Assembly: GCF_036014175.1 (NCBI RefSeq)
Contig: NZ_CP107917.1
Location: 6,200,001-6,264,000 of the forward strand
DNA from: Streptomyces sp. NBC_00443
Lineage (GTDB): Bacteria; Actinomycetota; Actinomycetes; Streptomycetales; Streptomycetaceae
Length of the DNA stretch: 64,000 bases
Direction: 5' to 3'
The stretch's first letter is position 1; every line of letters begins with the position of its first letter. Positions 51,999 to 60,604 of the stretch are shown one piece after another. Under the pieces are notes generated by a model. It was not told where the DNA came from. It saw only the letters and a list, made by a program, of their open reading frames with translations, and did not search any database. A program made the translations under genes and the position numbers.

Positions 51999-53460
51999 CT
52001 AATCAGTGAGCGGGAGTGAGTGTTGTACCCACTCCTGGTCACTGCGGACATCCCGAACGGTCCTGGGTGTCCTGGTCGCCCGCGTACTCTCCGCGTCCGG
52101 CGGCACAGATCGTGTCCGTGGTCCGGGAACGTGGGGGCGGGGTCCCTCACGTCCAAGGGGCTCCGGCCTGGCCTGGACGGTCCGATGCCCGTGCACATCG
52201 CTCTGGTGTGCAGGGGGCGGTGTCGTCCGTCGCCGGATCGGGTGCCCTTGGGCGCGTCGTCCGATCGCGATGCTCGCGGCATCGTGACGGGGGGTCTTGC
52301 GGGTCTTCGAGGCCATGGGGTGCTGCCAGTGCTGGGCGCCCCACTGTGAGGTGTAGGCCGGATCCACGGCGATGACCGCGATTCCGGTGGCGTCGGCCAT
52401 GGAGGTGAGTCGGGCGCGGAGCTTGCCGGTAGGCATGCCGGAGATGAGCTGCCGGCAGCGCTTCTTGCGCCCGTGTTTCTCTCTGGTCTTCTCGGGCTGG
52501 AAGTCGAGGTCTTCCACGGCGATCGCTTTGACGCCGCAGACCTTGGCCCAGTTCAGCAGCCCGGACAGCGCGTGCCGGACCTGGGCGTCGCGATGATCCC
52601 GAGTGCCGGACAGATCGTAGAAGAAGCGACGCGGACGGCCGGTCGGGTTGCCGTGCTCGTCGAGGCGCCATGCGGCGAGATGGTCGGCGTTTGTGTCTAC
52701 GCCGATGACGCCGTGCGCGAGTGCCGTCTACATCTGGATGGTCCGGGTGACGGGGAACGTCCAGGAAGCGTCCACGTACCAGCGCCCGCGCTGCACGTCG
52801 TAGGAGATGCGGTAGGCCACCGCGCGGTTCGCTTCCACACGGTCGGCCCACTCGGTGCCCCGGTGCGCGAACCGCACCGCGCAGGCGAGGACGTACCGGC
52901 CGTGCCGGGTGTTGGCCAGATGGGAAAGCGGTGCGGGCAGCTTGATGCTGATCTCGCCGTCCGGGGTGACGCGGATCGTCTCGTTGCCGTACCGCTTGCC
53001 CGATTCCCCGTCAGCGGACAGGAACCAGCGCGCCGTCTGCCACTGCTGACGCCACTGCGACTCGCTGAGCTGGGCGGCGTCGAGGTGCTGGCGGGTGCCC
53101 AGCAGGCGTTTGCCGCCGCGTGCTACGCGGACGCGTCCGGCCTCGCGGTCTGCGCGAACCTGTCCGAGCCGGTCTTCGAGTACATGCAGGCGGCGTGTCT
53201 TGTGGAACCATTCGTGCGCCGACCGGTAGCCGCCCGGGGAACGCTTGGTTCCTTTCTCGCCGACCGGCAGGGAAAGTCGGTGCCGAAGCGTCCTGACGCC
53301 CGCTTCGAGGGAATGGATGTGCGCCAACTGCCCACGCCGGGCGAGTGCCCACTGATCGTGCGTGGCCTTGGTGATGCTGCCTGCCCACCTGGACGACGAG
53401 ACGCCCGTCAGGTCCCGCTTGCGGGCCGCCCATGTCCCGGTGGAGTGCTCCAGAGCCCGT
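51999..53460 (-). pseudogene. TnpB-like (IS200/IS605 OrfB-related) protein gene, truncated and interrupted
   Basis: One reading frame runs from about 53460 down to 51999, broken only by a TAG at 52728-52730. Before the stop it has RKRDLTGVSSSRWAGS, THDQWALARRGQL, RLHVLEDRLGQV and a beta-rich part ending VTRTIQM. After it come HGVIGVDTNADHLAAWRLD (first RuvC Asp), VKAIAVEDLDF (Glu), VDPAYTSQWGAQHW and RHDAASIAIGRR (last Asp). The zinc finger usual after YTSQ is absent, as in a Streptomyces branch of the family. No start codon is visible at the 5' end, which meets the XRE fragment. No TnpA gene is nearby. RuvC residues look intact, so the loss is recent. Confidence 0.72.
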
Positions 53461-53462
53461 CT

Positions 53463-53749
53463 GGAAGATGCTGCTGAAGAGGCTGCGCGTGGAGTCCCCG
53501 CAGTTCTGCGAGGCCTGGGACCGCCACGAGGTGGTGGCCCACCGCAGCAAGCGCAAGGAGTTCCTCAACCGGCATGTGGGGCGGGTGGTCGTCGACCACA
53601 CGGACCTGTGGCTGAGTCCGGAGGTGGGGCCGAGGATGGTGACGTACGTGCCGGCGGACGAGCAATCGAGGGCGCGCCTGGAGAAGCTGCACGAAATCGC
53701 CCTCTCAGGGGCGCGGGGAACTGCGCGACCAGCCCCCACCGGCCGTTAG
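53463..53749 (+). pseudogene. C-terminal remnant of an XRE/MmyB-type regulator
   Basis: This frame holds only the end of the ligand-binding domain of an MmyB-type regulator: ESPQFCEAWDRHEVVAHRSKRKEFLNRH, GRVVVDHTDLWLSPEVGPRMVTYVP in parts. The HTH half is missing and the frame starts against the 5' end of the TnpB-like element. Its last codons run into a copy of the dispersed intergenic repeat. It may once have been divergent from the MFS remnant at 51811. Confidence 0.65.
53706..53742. repeat. Dispersed intergenic repeat, copy 4 (reverse orientation)
   Basis: CAGGGGCGCGGGGAACTGCG followed by CGACCAGCCCCCACCGG is the reverse complement of the repeat core at 9520. It supplies the last codons of the XRE remnant and lies between two convergent units. 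Confidence 0.7.
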
Positions 53750-53757
53750 CCGCCGAA

Positions 53758-55203
53758 CTACGCACTGACCCGAGACGCGTCGCGAAGCTCCGCCGACTCC
53801 AGCCCCGCAGCCGTACGTTCAGCGGTACGCCGAGCCCAAGGTCCAGTCGTGACCGCCCCCACCACCAGGACCATGACCCCGCACCCGGTGAGGATCCACC
53901 AGCCGGGCACGGCGGCGTCGACGAACGTCTCCCGGTACGACGACACCGACACCCCGGCCGCCAGCACGGCCCCGACCACGGCCACCCCCAGCGTCTGCCC
54001 CAACTGCCGGCTCGTGGAAGCGACGGCCGCCGCGACCCCGGCCTGCGCACGCGGCATTCCGGAGACCGCCGTGTTGGTGATCGGCGCGTTGACGAACCCG
54101 AAGCCGATACCGAACACCGCGTACCCGAGGATCAGCGTGACGTTGGACGTCTCGGCGTCGAAGAGGGCGAACAGGGCCGCGCTCAGGGTCATCGCGGTGC
54201 CGGCGATCAGCAACGGCAGCCGCGGCCCCCGGGTGCCCACCAGCCGCCCCGACAGGGGCGCGCACAGGAACATCGGCATGGCCATCGGCAGCATCCACAG
54301 CCCGGCGTGCAGGGCGTTCAGGCCGCGTACGTTCTGGAGGTACAGCGTCGACAGGAACAGGAATCCGCCCAGCGCGGCGAACGCGCCGATCGCTATCACC
54401 GTCGCCCCGCTGAACGGCGCCGACCGGAAGAACCGCAGGTCGATAAGGGGTTCGGCGCGGCGCGGCTCGTACCACAGGAGACCCAGCAGAGCCGCGAGCG
54501 CGAGCGCCGCGAACGGCAGGACCGACGCGAACCCGGCGTTCGGGGCCTCGATGATCGCGTACGTCAGTGAGGCGAACAGCGCGATCACCAGGATCTGGCC
54601 GACCGGGTCGAGGCGGCGGGCCCTGGGGGCCCGGGACTCGGGGACGAAGCGGAGGGTGAGGAGGAGGGCGGCCAGGCCCACCGGCAGGTTGACCCAGAAG
54701 ATCGCGCGCCAGTCCACCGCGTCCACGAGCAGGCCTCCGACCAGCGGTCCCGCGGCCATCGAGATGCCGACGACCCCGCCCCAGACCCCGATCGCCCGGG
54801 CGCGCTCGCGCGGGTCCGTGAAGGTGTTGGTGATGATCGACATCGCGACCGGGTTGAGCATAGAGCCGCCCACGGCCTGCACCATCCGGAAGACGATCAG
54901 CGAGTCGAGGGTGGGTGCGACGGAGCACAGGGCCGAACCGATGGTGAAAAGGACCAGACCGGTCATGAAGACGCGCTTGCGGCCGATCCGGTCCGCCGTG
55001 GAGCCGGCCAGCATCAGCAGGGAGGCCAGGACGAGTGTGTAGGCGTCGATCGTCCACTGCAGACCCGATGTGCTCGCACCGAGGTCGCGTTGCATCGAGG
55101 GCAGGGAGACGTTGAGGGCCGTGGTGTCGAGGCTCACGATCAGCAGGCTCATGCAGCAGATCGCGAGGACCAGCACTCGGCGGCGTGGGCTGAGCTCCGG
55201 CAT
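53758..55203 (-). CDS. MFS drug exporter, DHA2 (EmrB/QacA) type
   Basis: The 481-residue protein has 14 TM helices. The first helix has LLIVSLDTTALNVSLPSMQRDL and includes the acidic residue of motif D1. Motif A is DRIGRKRVF between helices 2 and 3, and motif C is GVVGISMAAGPLVGG in helix 5. It exports drugs or toxic metabolites by proton antiport. The start lies just beside a palindromic MarR-type site at 55202-55231, and the dusB gene is divergent. No MarR gene is adjacent in the window. Confidence 0.93.
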   Translation of the reverse strand: MPELSPRRRVLVLAICCMSLLIVSLDTTALNVSLPSMQRDLGASTSGLQWTIDAYTLVLASLLMLAGSTADRIGRKRVFMTGLVLFTIGSALCSVAPTLDSLIVFRMVQAVGGSMLNPVAMSIITNTFTDPRERARAIGVWGGVVGISMAAGPLVGGLLVDAVDWRAIFWVNLPVGLAALLLTLRFVPESRAPRARRLDPVGQILVIALFASLTYAIIEAPNAGFASVLPFAALALAALLGLLWYEPRRAEPLIDLRFFRSAPFSGATVIAIGAFAALGGFLFLSTLYLQNVRGLNALHAGLWMLPMAMPMFLCAPLSGRLVGTRGPRLPLLIAGTAMTLSAALFALFDAETSNVTLILGYAVFGIGFGFVNAPITNTAVSGMPRAQAGVAAAVASTSRQLGQTLGVAVVGAVLAAGVSVSSYRETFVDAAVPGWWILTGCGVMVLVVGAVTTGPWARRTAERTAAGLESAELRDASRVSA

Positions 55204-55231
55204 TCATGAATAGTACGCCTAACTAATGAAT
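55202..55231. promoter_or_regulatory. Palindromic MarR/TetR-type operator between the MFS gene and dusB
   Basis: The core TAGTACGCCTAACTA (55211-55225) has TAGT/ACTA arms, and the outer arms ATTCAT / ATGAAT extend the symmetry over 30 bp. The region is AT-rich against a GC-rich background. It covers the start codon of the MFS exporter, as expected for a repressor of an exporter gene. Confidence 0.55.
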
Positions 55232-55267
55232 TTCGCCGCACCCGGTCCGGTACGTGAGAATGGGTGG

Positions 55268-56434
55268 ATGTCCATGACCGCCCCGCCCGTTGTCACGCCC
55301 GTCGTCCCACCCCTGCCGATCGGCCCGCACACCGTGCAGCCGCCCGTCGTCCTGGCCCCGATGGCCGGGATCACGAACGCGCCCTTCCGCACGCTGTGCA
55401 GGGAGTTCAGCGGTGGCAAGGGGCTGTTCGTCAGCGAGATGATCACGACCCGGGCGCTGGTCGAGCGCAACGAGAAGACCATGCAGCTGATCCACTTCGA
55501 CGCGACGGAGAAGCCGCGCTCGATCCAGCTGTACGGCGTCGACCCGGTCACCGTCGGCAAGGCCGTCCGCATGATCGCGGAGGAGGGCCTGGCCGACCAC
55601 ATCGACCTGAACTTCGGATGCCCGGTGCCGAAGGTGACGCGCAAGGGCGGCGGCTCCGCGCTGCCGTACAAGCGGAACCTGCTGCGGGCGATCCTGCGGG
55701 AGGCGGTCAGCGGGGCGGGTGACCTGCCGGTCACGATGAAGATGCGCAAGGGCATCGACGACGATCACATCACCTACCTCGACGCCGGCCGGATCGCCGT
55801 CGAGGAGGGCGTGACGGCCATCGCCCTGCACGGCCGTACGGCCGCCCAGCACTACGGCGGCACGGCCGACTGGGACGCCATCGCGCGGCTCAAGGAGCAC
55901 GTCCCGGAGATCCCCGTGCTCGGCAACGGCGACATCTGGTCGGCCGGGGACGCGGTGCGGATGGTGCGGGAGACCGGGTGCGACGGGGTGGTCGTCGGGC
56001 GTGGGTGCCTGGGGCGGCCGTGGCTGTTCTCGGACCTGGTCGCGGCCTTCGAGGGGCGGGACGAGAACGTCGCGCGTCCCGGTCTGCGCGAGGTCGCCGA
56101 CGTCATGGTCCGGCATGCCGCGCTGCTGGGTGAGTGGATCGGGGACGAGGCGCGTGGCGTCATCGACTTCCGCAAGCACGTCGCCTGGTATCTGAAGGGC
56201 TTCGCGGTCGGCTCCGAGATGCGCAAGCGGCTCGCCATCACGTCGTCGCTCGAGGAACTCCGGTCCGGGCTGGACGAGCTGGCCCTCGACCAGCCGTGGC
56301 CGGCCGGCGCCGACGGGCCCCGTGGCCGTACGTCCGGCAACAACCGGGTGGTGCTGCCGGACGGCTGGCTGAAGGACCCGTACGACTGCGCGGGTGTGGG
56401 CGAGGACGCGGAGCTGGACACGTCCGGGGGCTGA
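55268..56434 (+). CDS. dusB: tRNA-dihydrouridine synthase
   Basis: The 388-residue flavoenzyme reduces uridines in the D-loop of tRNA. It has the FMN-binding start APMAGITNAPFRTLC, the catalytic Cys in DLNFGCPVPKVTRKGGG, and Lys/His residues near MKMRKGIDDDH and ALHGRTAAQHYGG that hold FMN and tRNA. The C-terminal helical domain is complete. The start is at ATG 55268 (or 55274); the frame is open to 55226. It is convergent with the sulfatase gene, 16 bp apart. Confidence 0.95.
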   Translation: MSMTAPPVVTPVVPPLPIGPHTVQPPVVLAPMAGITNAPFRTLCREFSGGKGLFVSEMITTRALVERNEKTMQLIHFDATEKPRSIQLYGVDPVTVGKAVRMIAEEGLADHIDLNFGCPVPKVTRKGGGSALPYKRNLLRAILREAVSGAGDLPVTMKMRKGIDDDHITYLDAGRIAVEEGVTAIALHGRTAAQHYGGTADWDAIARLKEHVPEIPVLGNGDIWSAGDAVRMVRETGCDGVVVGRGCLGRPWLFSDLVAAFEGRDENVARPGLREVADVMVRHAALLGEWIGDEARGVIDFRKHVAWYLKGFAVGSEMRKRLAITSSLEELRSGLDELALDQPWPAGADGPRGRTSGNNRVVLPDGWLKDPYDCAGVGEDAELDTSGG

Positions 56435-56450
56435 GCGCTGCGGACACGGC

Positions 56451-58496
56451 CTAGTCCGAGGCGTGCGGTGTCGAGCCGTACGCCGTCAGGAAGCGGTCCC
56501 GGAAGGCGCTCATCTTCCAGACCGGGGCGTCCTTCGCGGGCTCGATGCCGTCCGTCCAGTTCCAGTCGGCGATCCTGTCGAGGACCTTCGGGTCCTTGGC
56601 GACTATGGAGATCGGTACGTCACGGCTGGCGTGGTTGCCGCTGACCCGGGCCATGGGCTGGTGGTCGCCGAGGAAGACGAGGACGGTGTCGTCGGTGCCG
56701 TAGCGCTCCATCCACTGCGTGAGGCTGGTCAGCGAGTACTCGACGGACTTGCCGTACTCCTCACGGGACTTCGTGGTGTCGGTGAGGACGTCCCCCGCCT
56801 TCATCCCGGCCTTCTGGATCGGGTCGAAGACCGAGCCGTCGCCCAGGTCGTTCCAGTCGACCATCTTCGGCAGCGGAGCCCAGGGCTGGTGGCTGGACGT
56901 CAGGATGACGAAGGACATCAGCGGCTTGTCGCGCTTCTTGCCGTGGATCTGGCGCTGGAAGGCCTCCAGGGCGTACTGGTCGGGCATCGTCGACCAGCTG
57001 AACTTCGGGCCCTTGTAGCCCAGTTGCCAGGCGTTGTACATCCTGTCGAGGCCGTACCACTTCGACTCCGGCCAGCCCTTCTGCACGCCGGGCATCACCC
57101 CGACCGTGTCCCAGGCACCGGTCTTCTGGAACGCCTTGGTGAGCGTGAGATGGTCGCCGGCCGTGACGGTGCGGTAGCGCCGCTGGTTGTCGATCCACAG
57201 GCCCGCCATGGTCGTGGAGTGGCCGAGCCAGCTGCTGCCGCCGAAGGTCGCCGAGGTCAGCCAGCCGCTCTTCGCGTGGAAGCCCGCCTCGGTCAGGGCC
57301 TCGTTGCTCGCGTCCAGGGTTCTGCCGACGCCGGGGGCCATGATCGGGTCCTCGATGGCGCTGCGGCCGTAGCTCTCGACGAACGTGAAGACGACGTCCT
57401 TGCCGCGCAGGTCCGGCAGCAGTTGGTCGGGGGGAGTGTTGCCGAAGGTGTCCGCCTCGGCCTCCATGGCGAACTGGGCCTCGTCCTCGAGGGAGTCCAC
57501 CGTCCGCTGTGCGTGGGTCCTGAAGGCGCCGGCCGCGTGGTCGGAGGCGATCGGCATGCCGAAGGCCTGGAGGTTGAGTGCGGTGCAGGTGATCCACACC
57601 GTGCCGGCTATGAGCGCGCCCTGGGTGGCCCTCGCCTTGTGCATCGTGAGGAGGGTGCTGAGGTGGATCGTCGCGGCTGCCATGAGGGCCATCAGCAGCA
57701 GGATCAGGATGACGCCACCGATGGCAGCGCCGGTGGCTACGGCTCCGCCCATCGTGTCGGCGACGTACGACTGGGCGTCGGGGAGGAGGTCCCAGTCGAG
57801 GGCGGCGTTGAAGCCGCGGCCGAGGTATTCGTTGAAGCCCATGTCGAGGAGGTTCAGCACGGTGAGCACGGCGAGGCCGATGCCGTAGAGCGTTGCCGCG
57901 GCTATGCGGGGGCGGCGGGGGAGGGCGAGCATCACGACTGCGCCGATGATCGCCTCCGCGGGGATGCGGGTGAATCTGTTCGGCTGCAGGGCGGGGAGGG
58001 TGTTGGGGAGGAGGAGGGCGCCGAGGATCAGGGCGGCGGCGAGGGTGGTGGCCGTCCAGTGGAGGGTGCGGCTGATTTTGAGGGTGCGGCCGATCTTGAG
58101 GGTGCGGCTGATCTTGAGGGTGCGGCTGATCTTGAGGGCGCGGGTGGTCGTGGGCTTCGCTTCGGGCTCGGCTTCGCCATCGCCCGTGTTGTTCCCACCC
58201 GCACCACCCGTGCTGCTTTCGTCGTCGGGTGCGGGTGGCCCCTGTGGGGGGTCCTCGCCGTCGGCGGCTGCTGGTTCGATGGCGGGAGATGCGTCCTCGT
58301 CGTCGGCTGCCGCGGGTTCGTCGTGGGGTGGTGCGTCCTCGGCGGAGGGGGCGGTGGGTTTCTGTGCCGAGTCCTCGCCCTCGGTGGGGGAGTCCCCGTC
58401 GGCTGCCGTTGCGGGGGGCTCGCTGGGGGTGGCCGACTCGTCGGGCAAGGCGTTCTTCTTGCCGGGTAGCTGACGTAGGCGCGTGAAGACAGGCAC
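56451..58496 (-). CDS. LTA-synthase-like membrane sulfatase
   Basis: The 681-residue protein has three parts. Residues about 15-115 are a disordered acidic/Pro/Ala-rich tail, and about 118-145 hold a repeat of [S/G]RTLKI. A group of four or five TM helices (about 148-310) follows. The alkaline-phosphatase/sulfatase domain is extracellular (about 370-675), with VVFTFVESYGRSAIEDP, the likely nucleophile region TFGGSSWLGHSTTMAG and the metal site VFLGDHQPMARV. The fold matches lipoteichoic-acid synthase, so it may move glycerol-phosphate or other groups onto a cell-envelope glycan. The GTG start has AAGGACC ahead. Confidence 0.88.
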   Translation of the reverse strand: MPVFTRLRQLPGKKNALPDESATPSEPPATAADGDSPTEGEDSAQKPTAPSAEDAPPHDEPAAADDEDASPAIEPAAADGEDPPQGPPAPDDESSTGGAGGNNTGDGEAEPEAKPTTTRALKISRTLKISRTLKIGRTLKISRTLHWTATTLAAALILGALLLPNTLPALQPNRFTRIPAEAIIGAVVMLALPRRPRIAAATLYGIGLAVLTVLNLLDMGFNEYLGRGFNAALDWDLLPDAQSYVADTMGGAVATGAAIGGVILILLLMALMAAATIHLSTLLTMHKARATQGALIAGTVWITCTALNLQAFGMPIASDHAAGAFRTHAQRTVDSLEDEAQFAMEAEADTFGNTPPDQLLPDLRGKDVVFTFVESYGRSAIEDPIMAPGVGRTLDASNEALTEAGFHAKSGWLTSATFGGSSWLGHSTTMAGLWIDNQRRYRTVTAGDHLTLTKAFQKTGAWDTVGVMPGVQKGWPESKWYGLDRMYNAWQLGYKGPKFSWSTMPDQYALEAFQRQIHGKKRDKPLMSFVILTSSHQPWAPLPKMVDWNDLGDGSVFDPIQKAGMKAGDVLTDTTKSREEYGKSVEYSLTSLTQWMERYGTDDTVLVFLGDHQPMARVSGNHASRDVPISIVAKDPKVLDRIADWNWTDGIEPAKDAPVWKMSAFRDRFLTAYGSTPHASD
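58062..58143. repeat. 18-bp tandem repeat inside the sulfatase gene
   Basis: Four full copies of GAGGGTGCGGCTGATCTT (periods at 58062, 58080, 58098, 58116; the last two identical, the others with one difference) and part of a fifth. On the coding strand each unit encodes KI[S/G]RTL. The array sits just before the first TM helix. The repeat length is a multiple of three, so changes in copy number keep the frame. Confidence 0.95.
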
Positions 58497-58671
58497 CCGA
58501 AGGTCCTTCCGTGCGAGGCCCCTGGTGGAGTGGTGCGGCGGGCCTCGCTGGGGAGGCTGGGGGCCCGCCGTCCTCCCGTACGGTCGGCCCCCGGCCGGTG
58601 TTCAGCTCCCGTGCCCCAGCGCTCGGCAAACGCTGGGCAAACGGCAGGCCAACAGGCCCGTGGCCGTCCGC

Positions 58672-60561
58672 CTACGCCCCGCCCACCGCCGTCAGCAGCG
58701 CCAGCGGGGCCGCCGCCGAGCGCGACTCGCGGACGCAGGCGTGCGGGTACGGCACGGGTTCCGCGTGGGTGTCGCGGCCGTAGCCCGCGAGGACCTCGGG
58801 GAGCCGGTGGCCGGTGGTCGTCGCCGCGTCGACCAGGGCATGGGCCACCGTGCGGGCCTCGTCGTGCAGGCCGTAGCGGGCCAGGCCCAGGGTGATCAGC
58901 GCGTTGTCGTGCGGCCAGACCGAGCCCCGGTGGTAGGAGAGGGGGTGGTAGGCAGGTTGGCCGGAGGCCAGGGTGCGCACTCCCCAGCCCGAGAAGAAGT
59001 CCGGCTCCAGAAGGCGCCGGCCCACCGCCTCGCCGTACTCCTTGTCCAGCAGGCCGGACCACAGGAGATGCCCCGCGTCCGACGCCAGCGCGTCGACCCG
59101 GCGGCCCCCGCCGTCCAGCGCCAGGGCGGGGAAGGAGTGCTCCGGCATCCAGAAGTCCCGCTGGAAACGGTCACGGAGGTCGCCCGCCGCCTGTTCCAGG
59201 AGGGCCGCGTAGGTCTCGTCCTGCCACGCCGTGCGGGCCAGCCACGCCGTGCGGCGCAGGGCGTCGTACGCGTAGCCCTGGGCGCCCGCCGCCATCACGG
59301 GGCCGCCGGGGCGGGTGCCGTCTGCCGAGCAGATGGCGCCGGGGGAGTCCTTCCAGTTCTGGTTGGCGAGACCGCCCTGGTCGGCGCGGTAGACCAGGTA
59401 GCCGCGGGAGGTCAGCCCGCCGTGGTCCAACATCCAGCCGATCGCCGCGCGGGCGTTGGGCTCCAGCCGGCGAGCCGTGGTCGTGTCACGCGTCTGTTCC
59501 ACGTACGCGCCGAGCAGGATCAGGAACAGCGGGGTCGCGTCCACCGAGCCGTAGTAGCGGCCGTACGGCACCTGCCCGAAGTGCGCCAGCTCGCCGTGCC
59601 GTACCTCGTGCACGATCTTGCCTGGCTGGGCGACGGACTCGGGGGCCGTCTCCGTGGCCTGGGTCGCGGCCAGTGCGGGGAGGGTGGCGGCGGCGAGGCG
59701 GGGGCGGTAAGGGAGGGCGAAGAGCGAGGTGAGGAGGGCGTCGCGGCCGAGGAGGGTCAGGAACCAGGGGGCGCCGGCCGCGGGGACGCGCAGTTCCTCG
59801 CCGTCCGGGCCCGTCGCAGGGACCTGGAGCGCGGCCAGGTCGGCCAGCCCCCGGGCGCAGGCGGCGGCCAGCTCGGGCCAGCCGGTCGGGAAGGCCACGC
59901 CCTCCACGAACGCGCCCTCCTGGGAGAGGAGTTGGGAGGTCAGGGCCGCGGGGGAGCGGGGGACGCGCAGCGCCCGCTTGTCGCCGTGAGGGCGGGCCAT
60001 CACCCGGAGGGTCAGTTCCGCCGTGCCGTGCGGGTCGAGATCGAGGGCCCAGACCAGGCGGCGGGCGCCGGTGCCGGTCTCCTCCACGCCGTCGGGGGCG
60101 GGGTCGGCGGTCACGGTCGTGATCGAACGCCATTCGCCTCGCTGGTAGGCGAACTCCACACCGTGGTCCAGGACCTGACGGGAGCGGGTGGCGCCGGTCT
60201 TGGCGTACGTGCGGTGGTCGGAGCGCAGCTCGAACTGGTCGGTGAAGTCGGCGTCCGCGGTGATCGCCAGGCGGATCGTCGTCGGCACCGGGCGGTTGCT
60301 CGTCACGCGCAGGGACTCGATGAATGAGCCGTCCCCGACGGCCTGTTCACGGAAGAGCGTGTAGGCCGCCGGCTCGTTGCGGCCGCCGCGCGGGACCAGG
60401 ACACAGCGGGCCGTGTCCCCGTCGGCGACCGGGGTGAGCGCCTCGGGTACCGCGCCGTCCACGGTGAGCTGCCAGCGGCTCAGGTGCCGGGCGTCACGTA
60501 CGAATAACCCTTCCGGGGAGCCGGCGGCCCGTACGCCGCTGATGTCCCCGCCGTCGCCCAC
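58672..60561 (-). CDS. Glycogen-debranching-type glucosidase (MGH1/GDE family), 5' end frameshifted
   Basis: About 629 residues are read from GTG 60561. There is a beta-sandwich N-domain (GDISGVRAAGSPEGLFVRDARHLSRW in parts) and a six-hairpin GH15/GDE-type catalytic domain with LTLLGRDALLTSLFALPYRP, FGQVPYGRYYGSVDATPLFL and SYHRGSVWPHDNALI. It probably hydrolyses alpha-linked oligosaccharides in the cytoplasm. The natural start seems to be ATG 60608, which overlaps the upstream stop (ATGA) and reads MTDRHHLLVYGG. The frame then jumps by one base at a run of five G's, after which TFAAVGDGG continues in the main frame. One lost G in that run would explain it. GTG 60561 is the only in-frame start before the conserved core. 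Confidence 0.8.
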   Translation of the reverse strand: MGDGGDISGVRAAGSPEGLFVRDARHLSRWQLTVDGAVPEALTPVADGDTARCVLVPRGGRNEPAAYTLFREQAVGDGSFIESLRVTSNRPVPTTIRLAITADADFTDQFELRSDHRTYAKTGATRSRQVLDHGVEFAYQRGEWRSITTVTADPAPDGVEETGTGARRLVWALDLDPHGTAELTLRVMARPHGDKRALRVPRSPAALTSQLLSQEGAFVEGVAFPTGWPELAAACARGLADLAALQVPATGPDGEELRVPAAGAPWFLTLLGRDALLTSLFALPYRPRLAAATLPALAATQATETAPESVAQPGKIVHEVRHGELAHFGQVPYGRYYGSVDATPLFLILLGAYVEQTRDTTTARRLEPNARAAIGWMLDHGGLTSRGYLVYRADQGGLANQNWKDSPGAICSADGTRPGGPVMAAGAQGYAYDALRRTAWLARTAWQDETYAALLEQAAGDLRDRFQRDFWMPEHSFPALALDGGGRRVDALASDAGHLLWSGLLDKEYGEAVGRRLLEPDFFSGWGVRTLASGQPAYHPLSYHRGSVWPHDNALITLGLARYGLHDEARTVAHALVDAATTTGHRLPEVLAGYGRDTHAEPVPYPHACVRESRSAAAPLALLTAVGGA

Positions 60562-60604
60562 GGCGGCGAACGTCCCCCGTACACGAGCAGATGATGGCGG
60601 TCCG

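Noticed and set aside
51999..53460. TnpB-like element as a complete IS200/IS605 insertion sequence with a guide-RNA system
   Set aside because: No TnpA gene, no clear end hairpins and no intact start were found. Only a degenerate TnpB-like gene can be supported.
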